Source of the DNA: JACMLD01 sp038207265
GTDB taxonomy: Bacteria > Bacteroidota > Bacteroidia > Chitinophagales > Chitinophagaceae
DNA length: 64,000 nt
Direction of reading: 5' to 3'
NCBI GenBank assembly: GCA_038207265.1
Contig: JBBQZZ010000014.1
Coordinates: forward strand, 52,420-116,419
Shown here: one piece after another, positions 52,549 through 61,333 of the stretch
Numbering within the stretch: the first letter of the stretch is position 1
Layout of the letters: every line of letters starts with the position of its first letter
The notes under the pieces: model-generated
Seen by the model: only the letters and a program-made list of their open reading frames with translations
Database searches by the model: none
Told to the model about the DNA's origin: nothing
Program-made: the position numbers and the translations under genes

Positions 52549-54033
52549 TTGGCAAACAATGTAATTGTAATAGGAAGCGGTTTTGCCGGCCTTTCGGCTG
52601 CGTCTTTCATGGCAAAGGCGGGTTGGAACGTTACTGTTCTTGAAAAGCAGGCTACCCCGGGAGGAAGAGCCAGGCAGTTAAAGGAAGATGGTTTTGTATT
52701 TGATATGGGACCCAGTTGGTATTGGATGCCCGATGTGTTTGAAAGATATTTTGGGTTGTTCAATAAAAAAGTGGAACAGTATTATTCAATTCAGCGGTTG
52801 GATCCTTCCTATAGAATTTACTGGCCGGATGGTTCAACCGATATGCCGGCAAACTTTGATCAATTGAAGCAACTGTTTGAATCAATAGAGCCGGGCGCTT
52901 CCACGCAGTTAGACAAATTCATAACAGAAGCGGCATATAAATACAAAACCGGTATTCAAAAATTAGTATTCAAACCAGGGTTATCGTACAAAGAATTTCT
53001 TGACGCAGATATCATCAGGGGTATTTTCAAACTGGATGTGTTTACTTCAATGAAAAATCATGTACATAAATTTTTCAAAAACCCGCGCCTGCGGCAAATG
53101 CTGGAATTTCCGATTTTGTTTTTAGGGGCATTGCCGGAAGATACACCTGCTTTATATAGCTTGATGAATTACGCCGATATCATTGGAGGAACCTGGTACC
53201 CGCAAGGTGGAATGTACAGTATCGTAAATGCCATGTATGAACTGGCAAAGGAACTGGGCGTTCAATTTCGTTTTAATGAAGAAGTAACCAGTATTGAAAT
53301 AGAAAATAAAAACGCCAAAAAAGTTATAAGTGCATCAAATCAATACGAAACCGATGTGGTGATAGGTGCCGCGGATTATCATTTTATTGAAACCTGCCTG
53401 TTGCCGGAGAAAGCCAGGAGTTATACAGAAGCTTATTGGCAAAACAGAACAATGGCACCCTCCTGTATTTTGTACTATGTAGGTTTAAATAAGAAAATAA
53501 AAAACATTTTGCATCATTCTTTGTTCTTTGATGTTTCGTTTGAACAGCATGCCGGTGAAATTTATACCAGCAAAAAATGGCCGGAAAATCCGATGTTTTA
53601 TGTAAGCGCTGTTTCTGTATCAGATAATACCGTAGCGCCTGATGGCTGCGAAAATTTGTTTATCCTAATTCCTGTCGCAGCAGGTTTAACAGGAGATACG
53701 GAAACCAAAAGAAATATGTATTTTGATAAGGTAATTGCGCGACTTGAAAAGCATACGGGCGAGAAAATAAAACAATCTGTTATCTATAAAAAATCATTTG
53801 CACAAACGGATTTCATACGGGAATACCATGCTTTTAAAGGCAATGCCTATGGACTGGCCAATACGTTAAAACAGACCGCAGTATTGAAACCTGTCTGCAG
53901 GAGCAAAAAAATAAATAACCTGTTTTATACCGGGCAACTAACCGTTCCCGGACCCGGCGTGCCACCCGCGTTGATCAGTGGCGAAGTGGTAGCAGGACAG
54001 GTTTTAAAACAATTTGGAAACCAACGGCAATAA
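52549..54033 (+). CDS. crtI: Phytoene desaturase
   Basis: A 494-residue FAD-dependent desaturase that converts phytoene to lycopene. The dinucleotide-binding motif is IVIGSGFAGLSAASFMAKAG, followed by LEKQATPGGRARQ and FDMGPSWYWMP; the C-terminal YTGQLTVPGPGVPPALISGE matches the CrtI signature. The start is a TTG at 52549, required to retain the first beta-strand. It begins 18 bases after the sigma-factor stop, so both are probably on one transcript. Confidence 0.93.
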   Translation: MANNVIVIGSGFAGLSAASFMAKAGWNVTVLEKQATPGGRARQLKEDGFVFDMGPSWYWMPDVFERYFGLFNKKVEQYYSIQRLDPSYRIYWPDGSTDMPANFDQLKQLFESIEPGASTQLDKFITEAAYKYKTGIQKLVFKPGLSYKEFLDADIIRGIFKLDVFTSMKNHVHKFFKNPRLRQMLEFPILFLGALPEDTPALYSLMNYADIIGGTWYPQGGMYSIVNAMYELAKELGVQFRFNEEVTSIEIENKNAKKVISASNQYETDVVIGAADYHFIETCLLPEKARSYTEAYWQNRTMAPSCILYYVGLNKKIKNILHHSLFFDVSFEQHAGEIYTSKKWPENPMFYVSAVSVSDNTVAPDGCENLFILIPVAAGLTGDTETKRNMYFDKVIARLEKHTGEKIKQSVIYKKSFAQTDFIREYHAFKGNAYGLANTLKQTAVLKPVCRSKKINNLFYTGQLTVPGPGVPPALISGEVVAGQVLKQFGNQRQ

Positions 54034-54142
54034 TATATGTTCAAATAGGTGACGAGAGCAGCTTTATCATGTTGAACAAACAATTTCCGGCAGGTAATAA
54101 ATATTATTTTACTGAACGTTTCTATATAAAATTGTAGTAACC

Positions 54143-54979
54143 ATGATGCAATTATTTCATAAGGTAAGCGAGCGATGCAGCAGTGCTACCACGGAAGAAT
54201 ATAGTACATCATTTTTTTCAAGTATTAAGTTATTACATCCTGATCTGCGTCAGCCTGTTTTCAACATTTATGGTTTCGTAAGATTTGCGGATGAAATTGT
54301 AGATACCTTTCACGATTTCGATAAAGCAAGCCTGCTTGCACAATTCAAAGAAGAGACATACCTGGCTATTGAGCGCCGACTGAGCCTCAATCCTATATTG
54401 AACAGCTTCCAGCGAACGGTCAACGAGTATAAAATAGATCACCAGTTGATCGATGCGTTTTTTAACAGCATGGAAATGGATTTGAATCATCACTCACACA
54501 ACTTTGAAAGCTACAATACATATATTTATGGATCTGCAGAAGTGGTAGGACTGATGTGCCTGTATGTATTTTGTGATGGCAATAAAGATCGGTATCAAAA
54601 ATTAAAGTCATCGGCCAGCGCGTTGGGAGCTGCATTTCAAAAAGTAAATTTTTTGCGTGACTTAAAGGCCGATTACAGCGGGCTGAACAGGTTGTATTTT
54701 CCCGGCTGCGATTTCAATAATTTTACCCGGGAACAGAAACAAAAAATAGAAGAAGAAATTGAAAATGATTTCAGGCTTGCTTATAACGGTATTCTTCATT
54801 TACCCGTGAAAGCCCGTTTTGGCGTATATGTTGCTTATAAATATTACCTGTCCTTATTCAGAAAAATTAAAAGAATAAATCCATCCAGGATTATGGAAGA
54901 AAGAATCCGTATCCCCAATTACCGTAAAGCCATGATTATTTTCCGGGCGGGGGTAAAAAATCAACTGAATCTTATTTGA
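54143..54979 (+). CDS. crtB: Phytoene synthase
   Basis: A 278-residue squalene/phytoene synthase that condenses two geranylgeranyl diphosphates. The first Asp-rich motif is FVRFADEIVDTF near residue 51 and the second NFLRDLKADYSGL near 170, both binding the diphosphates through Mg2+. SYSTSFFSSIKLL-like EYSTSFFSSIKLL at the start is also typical. The 109-base gap before it shows no clear promoter. The geranylgeranyl diphosphate synthase is not in the window. Confidence 0.93.
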   Translation: MMQLFHKVSERCSSATTEEYSTSFFSSIKLLHPDLRQPVFNIYGFVRFADEIVDTFHDFDKASLLAQFKEETYLAIERRLSLNPILNSFQRTVNEYKIDHQLIDAFFNSMEMDLNHHSHNFESYNTYIYGSAEVVGLMCLYVFCDGNKDRYQKLKSSASALGAAFQKVNFLRDLKADYSGLNRLYFPGCDFNNFTREQKQKIEEEIENDFRLAYNGILHLPVKARFGVYVAYKYYLSLFRKIKRINPSRIMEERIRIPNYRKAMIIFRAGVKNQLNLI

Positions 54980-55030
54980 AAAAATACCGTTTCATGTTGA
55001 AATTATGATTTGTAAATTTGAACCGGCAAG

Positions 55031-55576
55031 ATGTTGAATACGCACGATATTATATTGGTAAACGAAAAAGACGAACCAATTGGTACCATTGAAAAAATGG
55101 AAGCGCACCGTAAAGCGATGCTGCACCGGGCTTTCAGTGTTTTTATTTTTAATAGCAAAGGAGAAATGCTGTTGCAACAACGTGCCCTGAACAAATACCA
55201 CAGCGGGGGTTTGTGGACCAATGCCTGTTGCAGTCATCCCCGGCCCGGCCAGGAAACATCAGCGGCTGCGGAGATTCGTTTGCAGGAAGAAATGGGTTTT
55301 TCTGTAAAACTTAAGAAAATATTTGAGTTTACTTATAAATCCGAGTTTGATAACGGGCTCACGGAATACGAATTTGATCATGTTTTTACTGCTGTGTATG
55401 ATGGCATCATTGCACCAAATAAGGATGAAGTGAACGATTACTGTTATAAAAGCATCGGCCAGGTTAGAGAATCCCTTCAATCGCACGCTTCAAAATATAC
55501 TGCCTGGTTTCATATTGCTTTTCCCATGATAGAAAAATATCTGGAAGAAGAGCGCGTCATTAAAGAAGTGGCTTAA
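55031..55576 (+). CDS. idi: Isopentenyl-diphosphate delta-isomerase, type I
   Basis: A 181-residue Nudix-fold isomerase that interconverts IPP and DMAPP. The catalytic cysteine lies in NACCSHPRPGQ near residue 67, and the glutamate in LTEYEFDHVF near 115. AAAEIRLQEEMGF corresponds to the Nudix-box region. It raises the DMAPP supply for carotenoids and sits 10 bases before crtZ within the crt operon. Confidence 0.93.
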   Translation: MLNTHDIILVNEKDEPIGTIEKMEAHRKAMLHRAFSVFIFNSKGEMLLQQRALNKYHSGGLWTNACCSHPRPGQETSAAAEIRLQEEMGFSVKLKKIFEFTYKSEFDNGLTEYEFDHVFTAVYDGIIAPNKDEVNDYCYKSIGQVRESLQSHASKYTAWFHIAFPMIEKYLEEERVIKEVA

Positions 55577-55586
55577 AAAATATATC

Positions 55587-56081
55587 ATGCATTGGTTAGC
55601 ATATAGCGGAATAGTATTGGGTACATTTTTAACAATGGAAGGGGTAACATGGGTCACCCATAGATTTGTAATGCATGGTTTTTTATGGTATCTGCACGAA
55701 GATCATCATAAGAAAGGGCCGGGTGTTTTTGAACGAAATGACGCTTTCTTCATCATTTTTGCGATACCCAGTTTTTCGGCCATTTTATTTGGAACCATTG
55801 ATAAAATATATTGGTTGCAGGCGCTTGGCTTTGGCGTAATGGCATATGGATTCGCCTATTTTATGATACATGATGTTATTATTCATCAGCGCATCAAATG
55901 GTTCTCAAGATCGCAGAATAAGTATATCAAAACAATTAGATGGGCTCACAAAATGCACCACAAACACCTGGAAAAGGAAGACGGTGAATCATTTGGTATG
56001 CTCTATGTTGCAAAAAAATACTGGCAAAAAGTAAAACAGGATCGGGATTCGGCTTCTGCCCGTGGCAAACTATCTGTTTAG
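55587..56081 (+). CDS. crtZ: Beta-carotene hydroxylase
   Basis: A 164-residue di-iron membrane hydroxylase that adds 3-hydroxyl groups to the beta-rings. The histidine clusters HRFVMH, HEDHH, HDVIIHQR and HKMHHKH are all present, with four hydrophobic segments around them. With crtY it predicts zeaxanthin as product. It is 9 bases from crtY. Confidence 0.92.
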   Translation: MHWLAYSGIVLGTFLTMEGVTWVTHRFVMHGFLWYLHEDHHKKGPGVFERNDAFFIIFAIPSFSAILFGTIDKIYWLQALGFGVMAYGFAYFMIHDVIIHQRIKWFSRSQNKYIKTIRWAHKMHHKHLEKEDGESFGMLYVAKKYWQKVKQDRDSASARGKLSV

Positions 56082-56090
56082 CAATTTTAC

Positions 56091-57278
56091 ATGAATCAAA
56101 TTAAACCTGGCGTACCGGCACTAAAAGAGTACGATTATATTATTTCAGGTGCAGGTTGCGCCGGACTGAGTTTACTCATGCGCATGATAGCGAGTAAACA
56201 ATTTTCAAGGAAAAATATTTTATTGGTTGATAAAGATCGGAAAATTAAAAACGATCGCACCTGGTGTTTCTGGGATGCAGGCGATCATTTTTTTGACAGC
56301 ATCGTTTATAAGCAGTGGGAAAAAATTTCTATCAGGAGCAAAAACTTTACCAAAGAATTTGATATCCGCCCCTATCAATATAAAATGATAAGAGGGATCG
56401 ATTTTTACCGGCATTGTTTTTCGGTGATTGAACAGCATGCTAATATTACCATCCATTACGGATCTGTTGAGAGCGTTGAATCTGATACCAATGGAGCCTG
56501 GTTGAATTTGAATGCTGAATTAATTCACGCCAGTTATATTTTCAACAGCATATTGCCACTTCAATGGCACGCAAAACCTTCAGATATTTTCTTACAGCAG
56601 CATTTTGAAGGATGGGTAATTGAAACTGCTGCCGATGCGTTTGACGAATCTGTAGCAGTGTTGATGGATTTTAATGTTGACCAGCAATATGGAACTGCTT
56701 TCATTTACATAATGCCTTTTTCGAAAAAAAATGCATTGATTGAATTTACTTTTTTTTCGGAAAGCGTTTTAAGCCCGCACATCTATGAGCAGGGATTGAT
56801 TGATTATCTCCAAAAATTCCTGCAAGGTAATACGTACACAATAACAGCGAAAGAAAAAGGTGTAATACCGATGACCAACTACAATTTTCCGGCACAGGAG
56901 GGTAATATTGTAAATATGGGAACGGCAGGCGGACAAACCAAAGCATCCAGTGGTTATACGTTCCAGTTTATTCAAAAAAGAACAGCTGCCATTGTTGAAA
57001 AGATGATCAGTGACGGGCACCCTTTTACAAAAAAGGGATTGACACCCCGCCGCTTTCAATTTTATGATTCAGTATTGCTGAACCTGCTTTTAAAAAAGAA
57101 GCCGGGCGGTGATATTATATTCAGTAAACTTTTTCAACACAACGAAGTACAAAAGATTTTTAAGTTCCTGGACAATGAAACTTCATTTGCGGAAGATGTA
57201 AACATTATCAGCAAATTGCCGGTAATCCCCTTTACAAAAGCCGCCATTGCCCGGCTATTGCGTAGTAACAGGTTTTAG
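56091..57278 (+). CDS. crtY: Lycopene beta-cyclase
   Basis: A 395-residue flavoprotein of the CrtY/CrtL family. The FAD-binding start is YIISGAGCAGLSLLMRMI, followed by LLVDKDRKIKNDRTWCFW, which is typical of lycopene cyclases, and VIPMTNYNFP and MGTAGGQTKASSGYTFQFI towards the C-terminus. It closes beta-rings on lycopene to form beta-carotene. It is the last gene of the operon and ends 18 bases before the convergent regulator gene. Confidence 0.92.
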   Translation: MNQIKPGVPALKEYDYIISGAGCAGLSLLMRMIASKQFSRKNILLVDKDRKIKNDRTWCFWDAGDHFFDSIVYKQWEKISIRSKNFTKEFDIRPYQYKMIRGIDFYRHCFSVIEQHANITIHYGSVESVESDTNGAWLNLNAELIHASYIFNSILPLQWHAKPSDIFLQQHFEGWVIETAADAFDESVAVLMDFNVDQQYGTAFIYIMPFSKKNALIEFTFFSESVLSPHIYEQGLIDYLQKFLQGNTYTITAKEKGVIPMTNYNFPAQEGNIVNMGTAGGQTKASSGYTFQFIQKRTAAIVEKMISDGHPFTKKGLTPRRFQFYDSVLLNLLLKKKPGGDIIFSKLFQHNEVQKIFKFLDNETSFAEDVNIISKLPVIPFTKAAIARLLRSNRF

Positions 57279-57296
57279 TAAGAAGTTGCCTGGTAT

Positions 57297-57926
57297 TTAT
57301 AACAGTTTATTTTCCACGGCATACAATGTAAGATCTGCATTTGTCCTCATGTTCATTTTACCCAGGATTCTGGCGCGGTACGTACTAACAGTGGTCACAC
57401 TTAACGAACGTGAATGAGCAATATCAGAAACTGATTTTCCGGATGCGAGTAATTTCAATACTTCAAATTCACGATCAGAAAGTATTTCATGTACAGGGCG
57501 GTTATTATCATGATCGAGCGTAGACGCCAGTTTCTCGGCTATTGAAGCGGTAATATATTTCCTGCCAGACAGTACACGGTTTACTGCATTCACCAGTTCC
57601 TCGGAAGCAGAATCTTTATTGAGGTATCCGGAAGCGCCGGCCTTTAGCACACGTATAGCATAATGTTCTTCTGCATGCATGCTCAAAATCAATACCGGTA
57701 GTTTAGGATGATACTCTTTTATCTGTTGCAAAGCTTCAAGCCCGCTTCTGCCCGGCATTGACAAATCAGAGATAACAAGATCCCAGTCATTTCTGTTAAT
57801 TTTTTTCATCAGCTCTTCGGCATCTGCTACATCTTCTATGTGCGATGAAGGAAATGCTTCTATCAATATTTGTTTCAACCCCTTTCGTACAACAGAATGA
57901 TCATCGGCAATTATAATTCTTATCAT
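57297..57926 (-). CDS. Response regulator, NarL/LuxR family
   Basis: A 209-residue regulator with a receiver domain (IIIADDHSVVRKG, phosphoacceptor Asp in LVISDLSMPG, Lys in GYLNKDSAS) and a C-terminal LuxR-type helix-turn-helix (LSDREFEVLKLLASGKSVSDIAHSRSLS). It is convergent with crtY and lies 143 bases downstream of a large PAS histidine kinase on the same strand, which is a possible partner, though that kinase is of the HisKA type and its usual partner would differ. Confidence 0.92.
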   Translation of the reverse strand: MIRIIIADDHSVVRKGLKQILIEAFPSSHIEDVADAEELMKKINRNDWDLVISDLSMPGRSGLEALQQIKEYHPKLPVLILSMHAEEHYAIRVLKAGASGYLNKDSASEELVNAVNRVLSGRKYITASIAEKLASTLDHDNNRPVHEILSDREFEVLKLLASGKSVSDIAHSRSLSVTTVSTYRARILGKMNMRTNADLTLYAVENKLL

Positions 57927-58069
57927 AAGTAGAGATTAAGCTGTTAATATCATTTCCCAGCAAAGATCCCCCGAAGAGAACGTTGAGCAATGCATAACTA
58001 AGCGCCCGTCCCGCAATTACATATTGATAATTCAAGTTGCATTTGCGGAAACATGAACAGGTCTTATAA

Positions 58070-60532
58070 TTAATTTAACAGTTGTTGTTGCACAGGCAAA
58101 ATGATATTGAAAACCGCTCCGGCTTCTGAGCTTCCTTCTGCATTCAGATCGCCTTGATGGTTAAGCGCAATCTTTTTACACATGGCAAGGCCAATCCCTG
58201 TGCCTTCATATTCCGACTTGCGGTGCAGCCGCTGAAAAATATGGAAGATTTTTTCCCCTTGTTCCTGTTTAAATCCAATGCCGTTATCAGTCACTTTTAT
58301 TTGAATATATTCTTTGTTTGAATTTGGTTTTAAATAAGCAATGTCGTCGGCATTTATTTTTGAGCAACTAATGCTGATAACCGGTGTTACTTCTTTTCTG
58401 CTGAACTTTAAAGCATTGCTGATAAGATTACCGAAGAGCTGGCTCATCTGTAGCGGGATGGCTTCAATTACCGGAAGTGGGTCGTAATGTAGTTTAGCGT
58501 TCTTTTCTTCCATTAACAATTCAAAATCGCTCAGAACATTTTCTATAGTTTCATTCAGATCAACGGTGGTTACAAGTTCTGTGTTCCTGGAAATCTCGGA
58601 ATAGGTCAATACATCATTTATCAGAACATTCATTCTTGAAGACGAGCTATTTATTTTATCCAAATAAATTCTTGCCTGTTCGTCAATCGTTGATGCTATG
58701 TGCTTTTCAAGCATTTGAGTGTAGGTGCTGATTTTTCTTAGCGGCTCCTGCAAATCATGTGAGGCGATATAAGCGAATTGAGCAAGTTCTGCATTTGATT
58801 TTTTGAGATCATTGTTTGCCAAAGCAAGTTCCTTGGTTCTGGCGGCCACTACTTCTTCAATTTGTTGACGGGCCAGCACCTGCGCTGTTACATCAACGGC
58901 AATGACCAAAATTCCTGAAATCTCTCCGTCCCTTTCCCGGTAAGGGGCATAAACAAAATTCATATATACGGTCTGAATGGCTGTGCCACGGGGTAGATTG
59001 ATAGATACGCCTTCGGCAACAAATGGTTCCCCGGTATTGTAAACACCCGTGAGCAATTCTTCAAAGCCCTGGTTCTTTGCTTCAGGAAGGCCAACAAAAA
59101 TAGGTTTGCCGGATACATCTTCCTTGGTCTTACCCCAGAGTTCACACATTAAATCATTAGCTAGTACCACAATAAAATTCGGCTCTCTGAGAAGACACAT
59201 CGCCACCGGTGCCTGTAAAATAGTTTCTTTCAGGCTGCTTTCACTTTGTTCTACTTTTTGTTTTGCAAGGTTCAGGTCAGTAACATCAGCACCCGTATTC
59301 ATCACACCATATACACCGCCCTTTTCATCAAACAAAGGAGTGAAACTGTAGTTGAAATAGTTAGTTTGCAGTTTCCCATCCACCACCAATTCAAGCCGCT
59401 TGTTTTTTTCATGAATGGCTTTGCCCGATTTATATACACTGTCTAATTGTTCAAATATCTCCTGGTTGCTCAATTCTGGTAATATTTTTTTATATGATTC
59501 GCCAAAAACATTATTGCCCTTACCCCAAATGTCAAGCATGGTTTGGTTTGCAACCTGTACAATCAGTTCTTCTCCAATATAAACTCCTATTGGGTAGGGT
59601 GCACTTTCTATAAAGCTGCGCAACTCAAGTTCACTCTTCTTTAGCTTGTTTTCAGCTTCCTTACTTTCCGTGATGTCAATACTGGAGCTGATATAACCTG
59701 CAAAACTTCCGTCCGAACGAAAACGAGCTGATCCTTTAGCTAAGAGGTGCCTGTAATTGCCGTTTTCATTTAGTATTCGAAATTCACCTGCCCAATCTTC
59801 TCTTTTTTCATATGCTTTAAGGTAAATATCTAAAAAGGCTTGTTTGTCTTCTTCGTGTATTAAGTCTGCCCACCCATAATTAACAAGCATTTCCATACGC
59901 CGACCCGTGAAATCTGTCCACGCTTTATTAAAATAAGTAGCATTACTTGTCTCATCACCTGTTGCTATAAGAACATCGGTTCCTTCTGCCATTGTCCGAA
60001 AGCGTTGCTCGCTTTCAATAAGGGCTACTTCTGCTTTTTTCTTATTCGTTGTTTCAATAACGGTAACCAGCACACCGCCAACCGTTCCATCATCTAACCT
60101 AATGGGACTATAGGAAAAATCAAAATAACACTCTTCTAAAAAACCGTTCCTGTTTAACGGCAGCATAAAGTCAGGAAAACCAACCGCCTTCCCTTCCATA
60201 ACCCCATCAAACATGGATCCGATGATATGCCAGATTTCGCTAAATGTTTCACGGGTACTAATGCCCAATGCCTTCGGATGTTTATTTTCACCAAGGATGG
60301 GGCGGTAACCATCATTATAGATTTGTATGTACTCTTTGCTCCAGGCTATATACATCCCAAAAGGATTGTCTAATATCATTGCCACTGATGTTCTTAAACT
60401 TGAAGGCCATGAGTCTGAATTTCCAAGGGCTGTCTCTTCCCAATTCATGGAACGGATTAGTTTGCCCATTTCTCCACCTCCTTGTAAGAAATAGGGGCTT
60501 TGGGAATTGTTCGCAGTAATTTCTTTCCTCAT
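58070..60532 (-). CDS. Multi-PAS sensor histidine kinase
   Basis: An 820-residue cytoplasmic kinase without membrane helices. Four PAS-type domains occupy roughly residues 25-170, 175-295, 300-425 and 430-560. The phosphoacceptor motif is YIASHDLQEPLRKI near residue 593, with the N-box NLISNALKFSRKE, G1 DNGIGF and G2 GTGIGLAMCKKI; the SHDLQEPLRKI type is shared with phytochrome-like and cytosolic sensors. No chromophore cysteine is evident, so ligand or redox sensing is as likely as light. It overlaps the receiver gene upstream (stop/start overlap), so the two are co-translated. Confidence 0.9.
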   Translation of the reverse strand: MRKEITANNSQSPYFLQGGGEMGKLIRSMNWEETALGNSDSWPSSLRTSVAMILDNPFGMYIAWSKEYIQIYNDGYRPILGENKHPKALGISTRETFSEIWHIIGSMFDGVMEGKAVGFPDFMLPLNRNGFLEECYFDFSYSPIRLDDGTVGGVLVTVIETTNKKKAEVALIESEQRFRTMAEGTDVLIATGDETSNATYFNKAWTDFTGRRMEMLVNYGWADLIHEEDKQAFLDIYLKAYEKREDWAGEFRILNENGNYRHLLAKGSARFRSDGSFAGYISSSIDITESKEAENKLKKSELELRSFIESAPYPIGVYIGEELIVQVANQTMLDIWGKGNNVFGESYKKILPELSNQEIFEQLDSVYKSGKAIHEKNKRLELVVDGKLQTNYFNYSFTPLFDEKGGVYGVMNTGADVTDLNLAKQKVEQSESSLKETILQAPVAMCLLREPNFIVVLANDLMCELWGKTKEDVSGKPIFVGLPEAKNQGFEELLTGVYNTGEPFVAEGVSINLPRGTAIQTVYMNFVYAPYRERDGEISGILVIAVDVTAQVLARQQIEEVVAARTKELALANNDLKKSNAELAQFAYIASHDLQEPLRKISTYTQMLEKHIASTIDEQARIYLDKINSSSSRMNVLINDVLTYSEISRNTELVTTVDLNETIENVLSDFELLMEEKNAKLHYDPLPVIEAIPLQMSQLFGNLISNALKFSRKEVTPVISISCSKINADDIAYLKPNSNKEYIQIKVTDNGIGFKQEQGEKIFHIFQRLHRKSEYEGTGIGLAMCKKIALNHQGDLNAEGSSEAGAVFNIILPVQQQLLN

Positions 60533-60930
60533 TGGATTGCTGTGCTTAAATATGGGGTGAGTATTTCCACCAATTGATCATATTTCATGGGCTTTGTGAT
60601 AAAGTCCAATGCGCCTAACTGCTTTGTAAGCATAATTGTTGGTAAATGAGCGCTGGTTGAAAATATGATAACAGGAATGTGATTTAAGGCGGGCCTTTTT
60701 TTAATTTCAGCCAAAAATTCCTGACCACTCATAACAGGCATGTTCAAATCAAGGAATATTACCTCAGGGGTTAACTGTTTTGTTTCTAACTGCTGAAGCG
60801 CTTCTGCTGCATTTGCAATTCCAATACAAATAACGCCCTTGTTTACTTCCCTAACAGCACTAAAAAAAATATCGTGATCATCTTCGTCATCATCAATCAA
60901 TAACAAATTTTTATAGGTTTCACGCGACAT
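60529..60930 (-). CDS. Single-domain response regulator (Rcp1-like)
   Basis: A 133-residue stand-alone receiver with LLLIDDDEDDHDIF, phosphoacceptor Asp in VIFLDLNMPVMSGQEF and Lys in DFITKPMKYDQL. There is no output domain. Receivers of this type often accept phosphate from PAS or phytochrome kinases, and the kinase gene overlaps its stop by 3 bases. I used the ATG at 60930; a TTG-initiated frame from 60948 adds six residues and is unlikely. Confidence 0.9.
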   Translation of the reverse strand: MSRETYKNLLLIDDDEDDHDIFFSAVREVNKGVICIGIANAAEALQQLETKQLTPEVIFLDLNMPVMSGQEFLAEIKKRPALNHIPVIIFSTSAHLPTIMLTKQLGALDFITKPMKYDQLVEILTPYLSTAIQ

Positions 60931-61333
60931 TATATTGCAGATTGTCAAAATAAAAATAACTATTTCCTGAGATAATTTGCGATCCTTTTCTGCAACTAGT
61001 ACCCGGAAGAGCAGCGAATAATATTTTATATGAACATTGCTTTTGCAACCTGCGAATGTCCATTAAAATTATGCTCATAGTGGTTTGGCTGATTGTCCTT
61101 AATATCAAAGATAACTATTGCAATCGCAAAGGATTTGGTGGTCTCGTCAGGACTATAACCTACTTTCATTTATTTTCTATTTTCATTAAAGTATATAATA
61201 GAAAGAGCTTAAATCAGAGGAGAATGCTTGTGTTCATCTTAATGAAAAATTATAATGATGTAAAATTTTAGAGACACTGAAAGGGACACCAAGAGTTTTA
61301 AAACCACTATCTTCGGTGAAAAATAATTAATAT
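60931..61333. other. 403-base intergenic region at the edge of the integrase island
   Basis: It holds the 5' region of the receiver/kinase operon (minus) and of the integrase (plus). Just before the integrase, GAGACAC (61271-61277) and GGGACAC (61283-61289) are direct repeats with a 12-base period, which could be arm-type integrase sites. I saw no tRNA gene. The attachment site, if there is one, most likely lies here. Confidence 0.35.
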
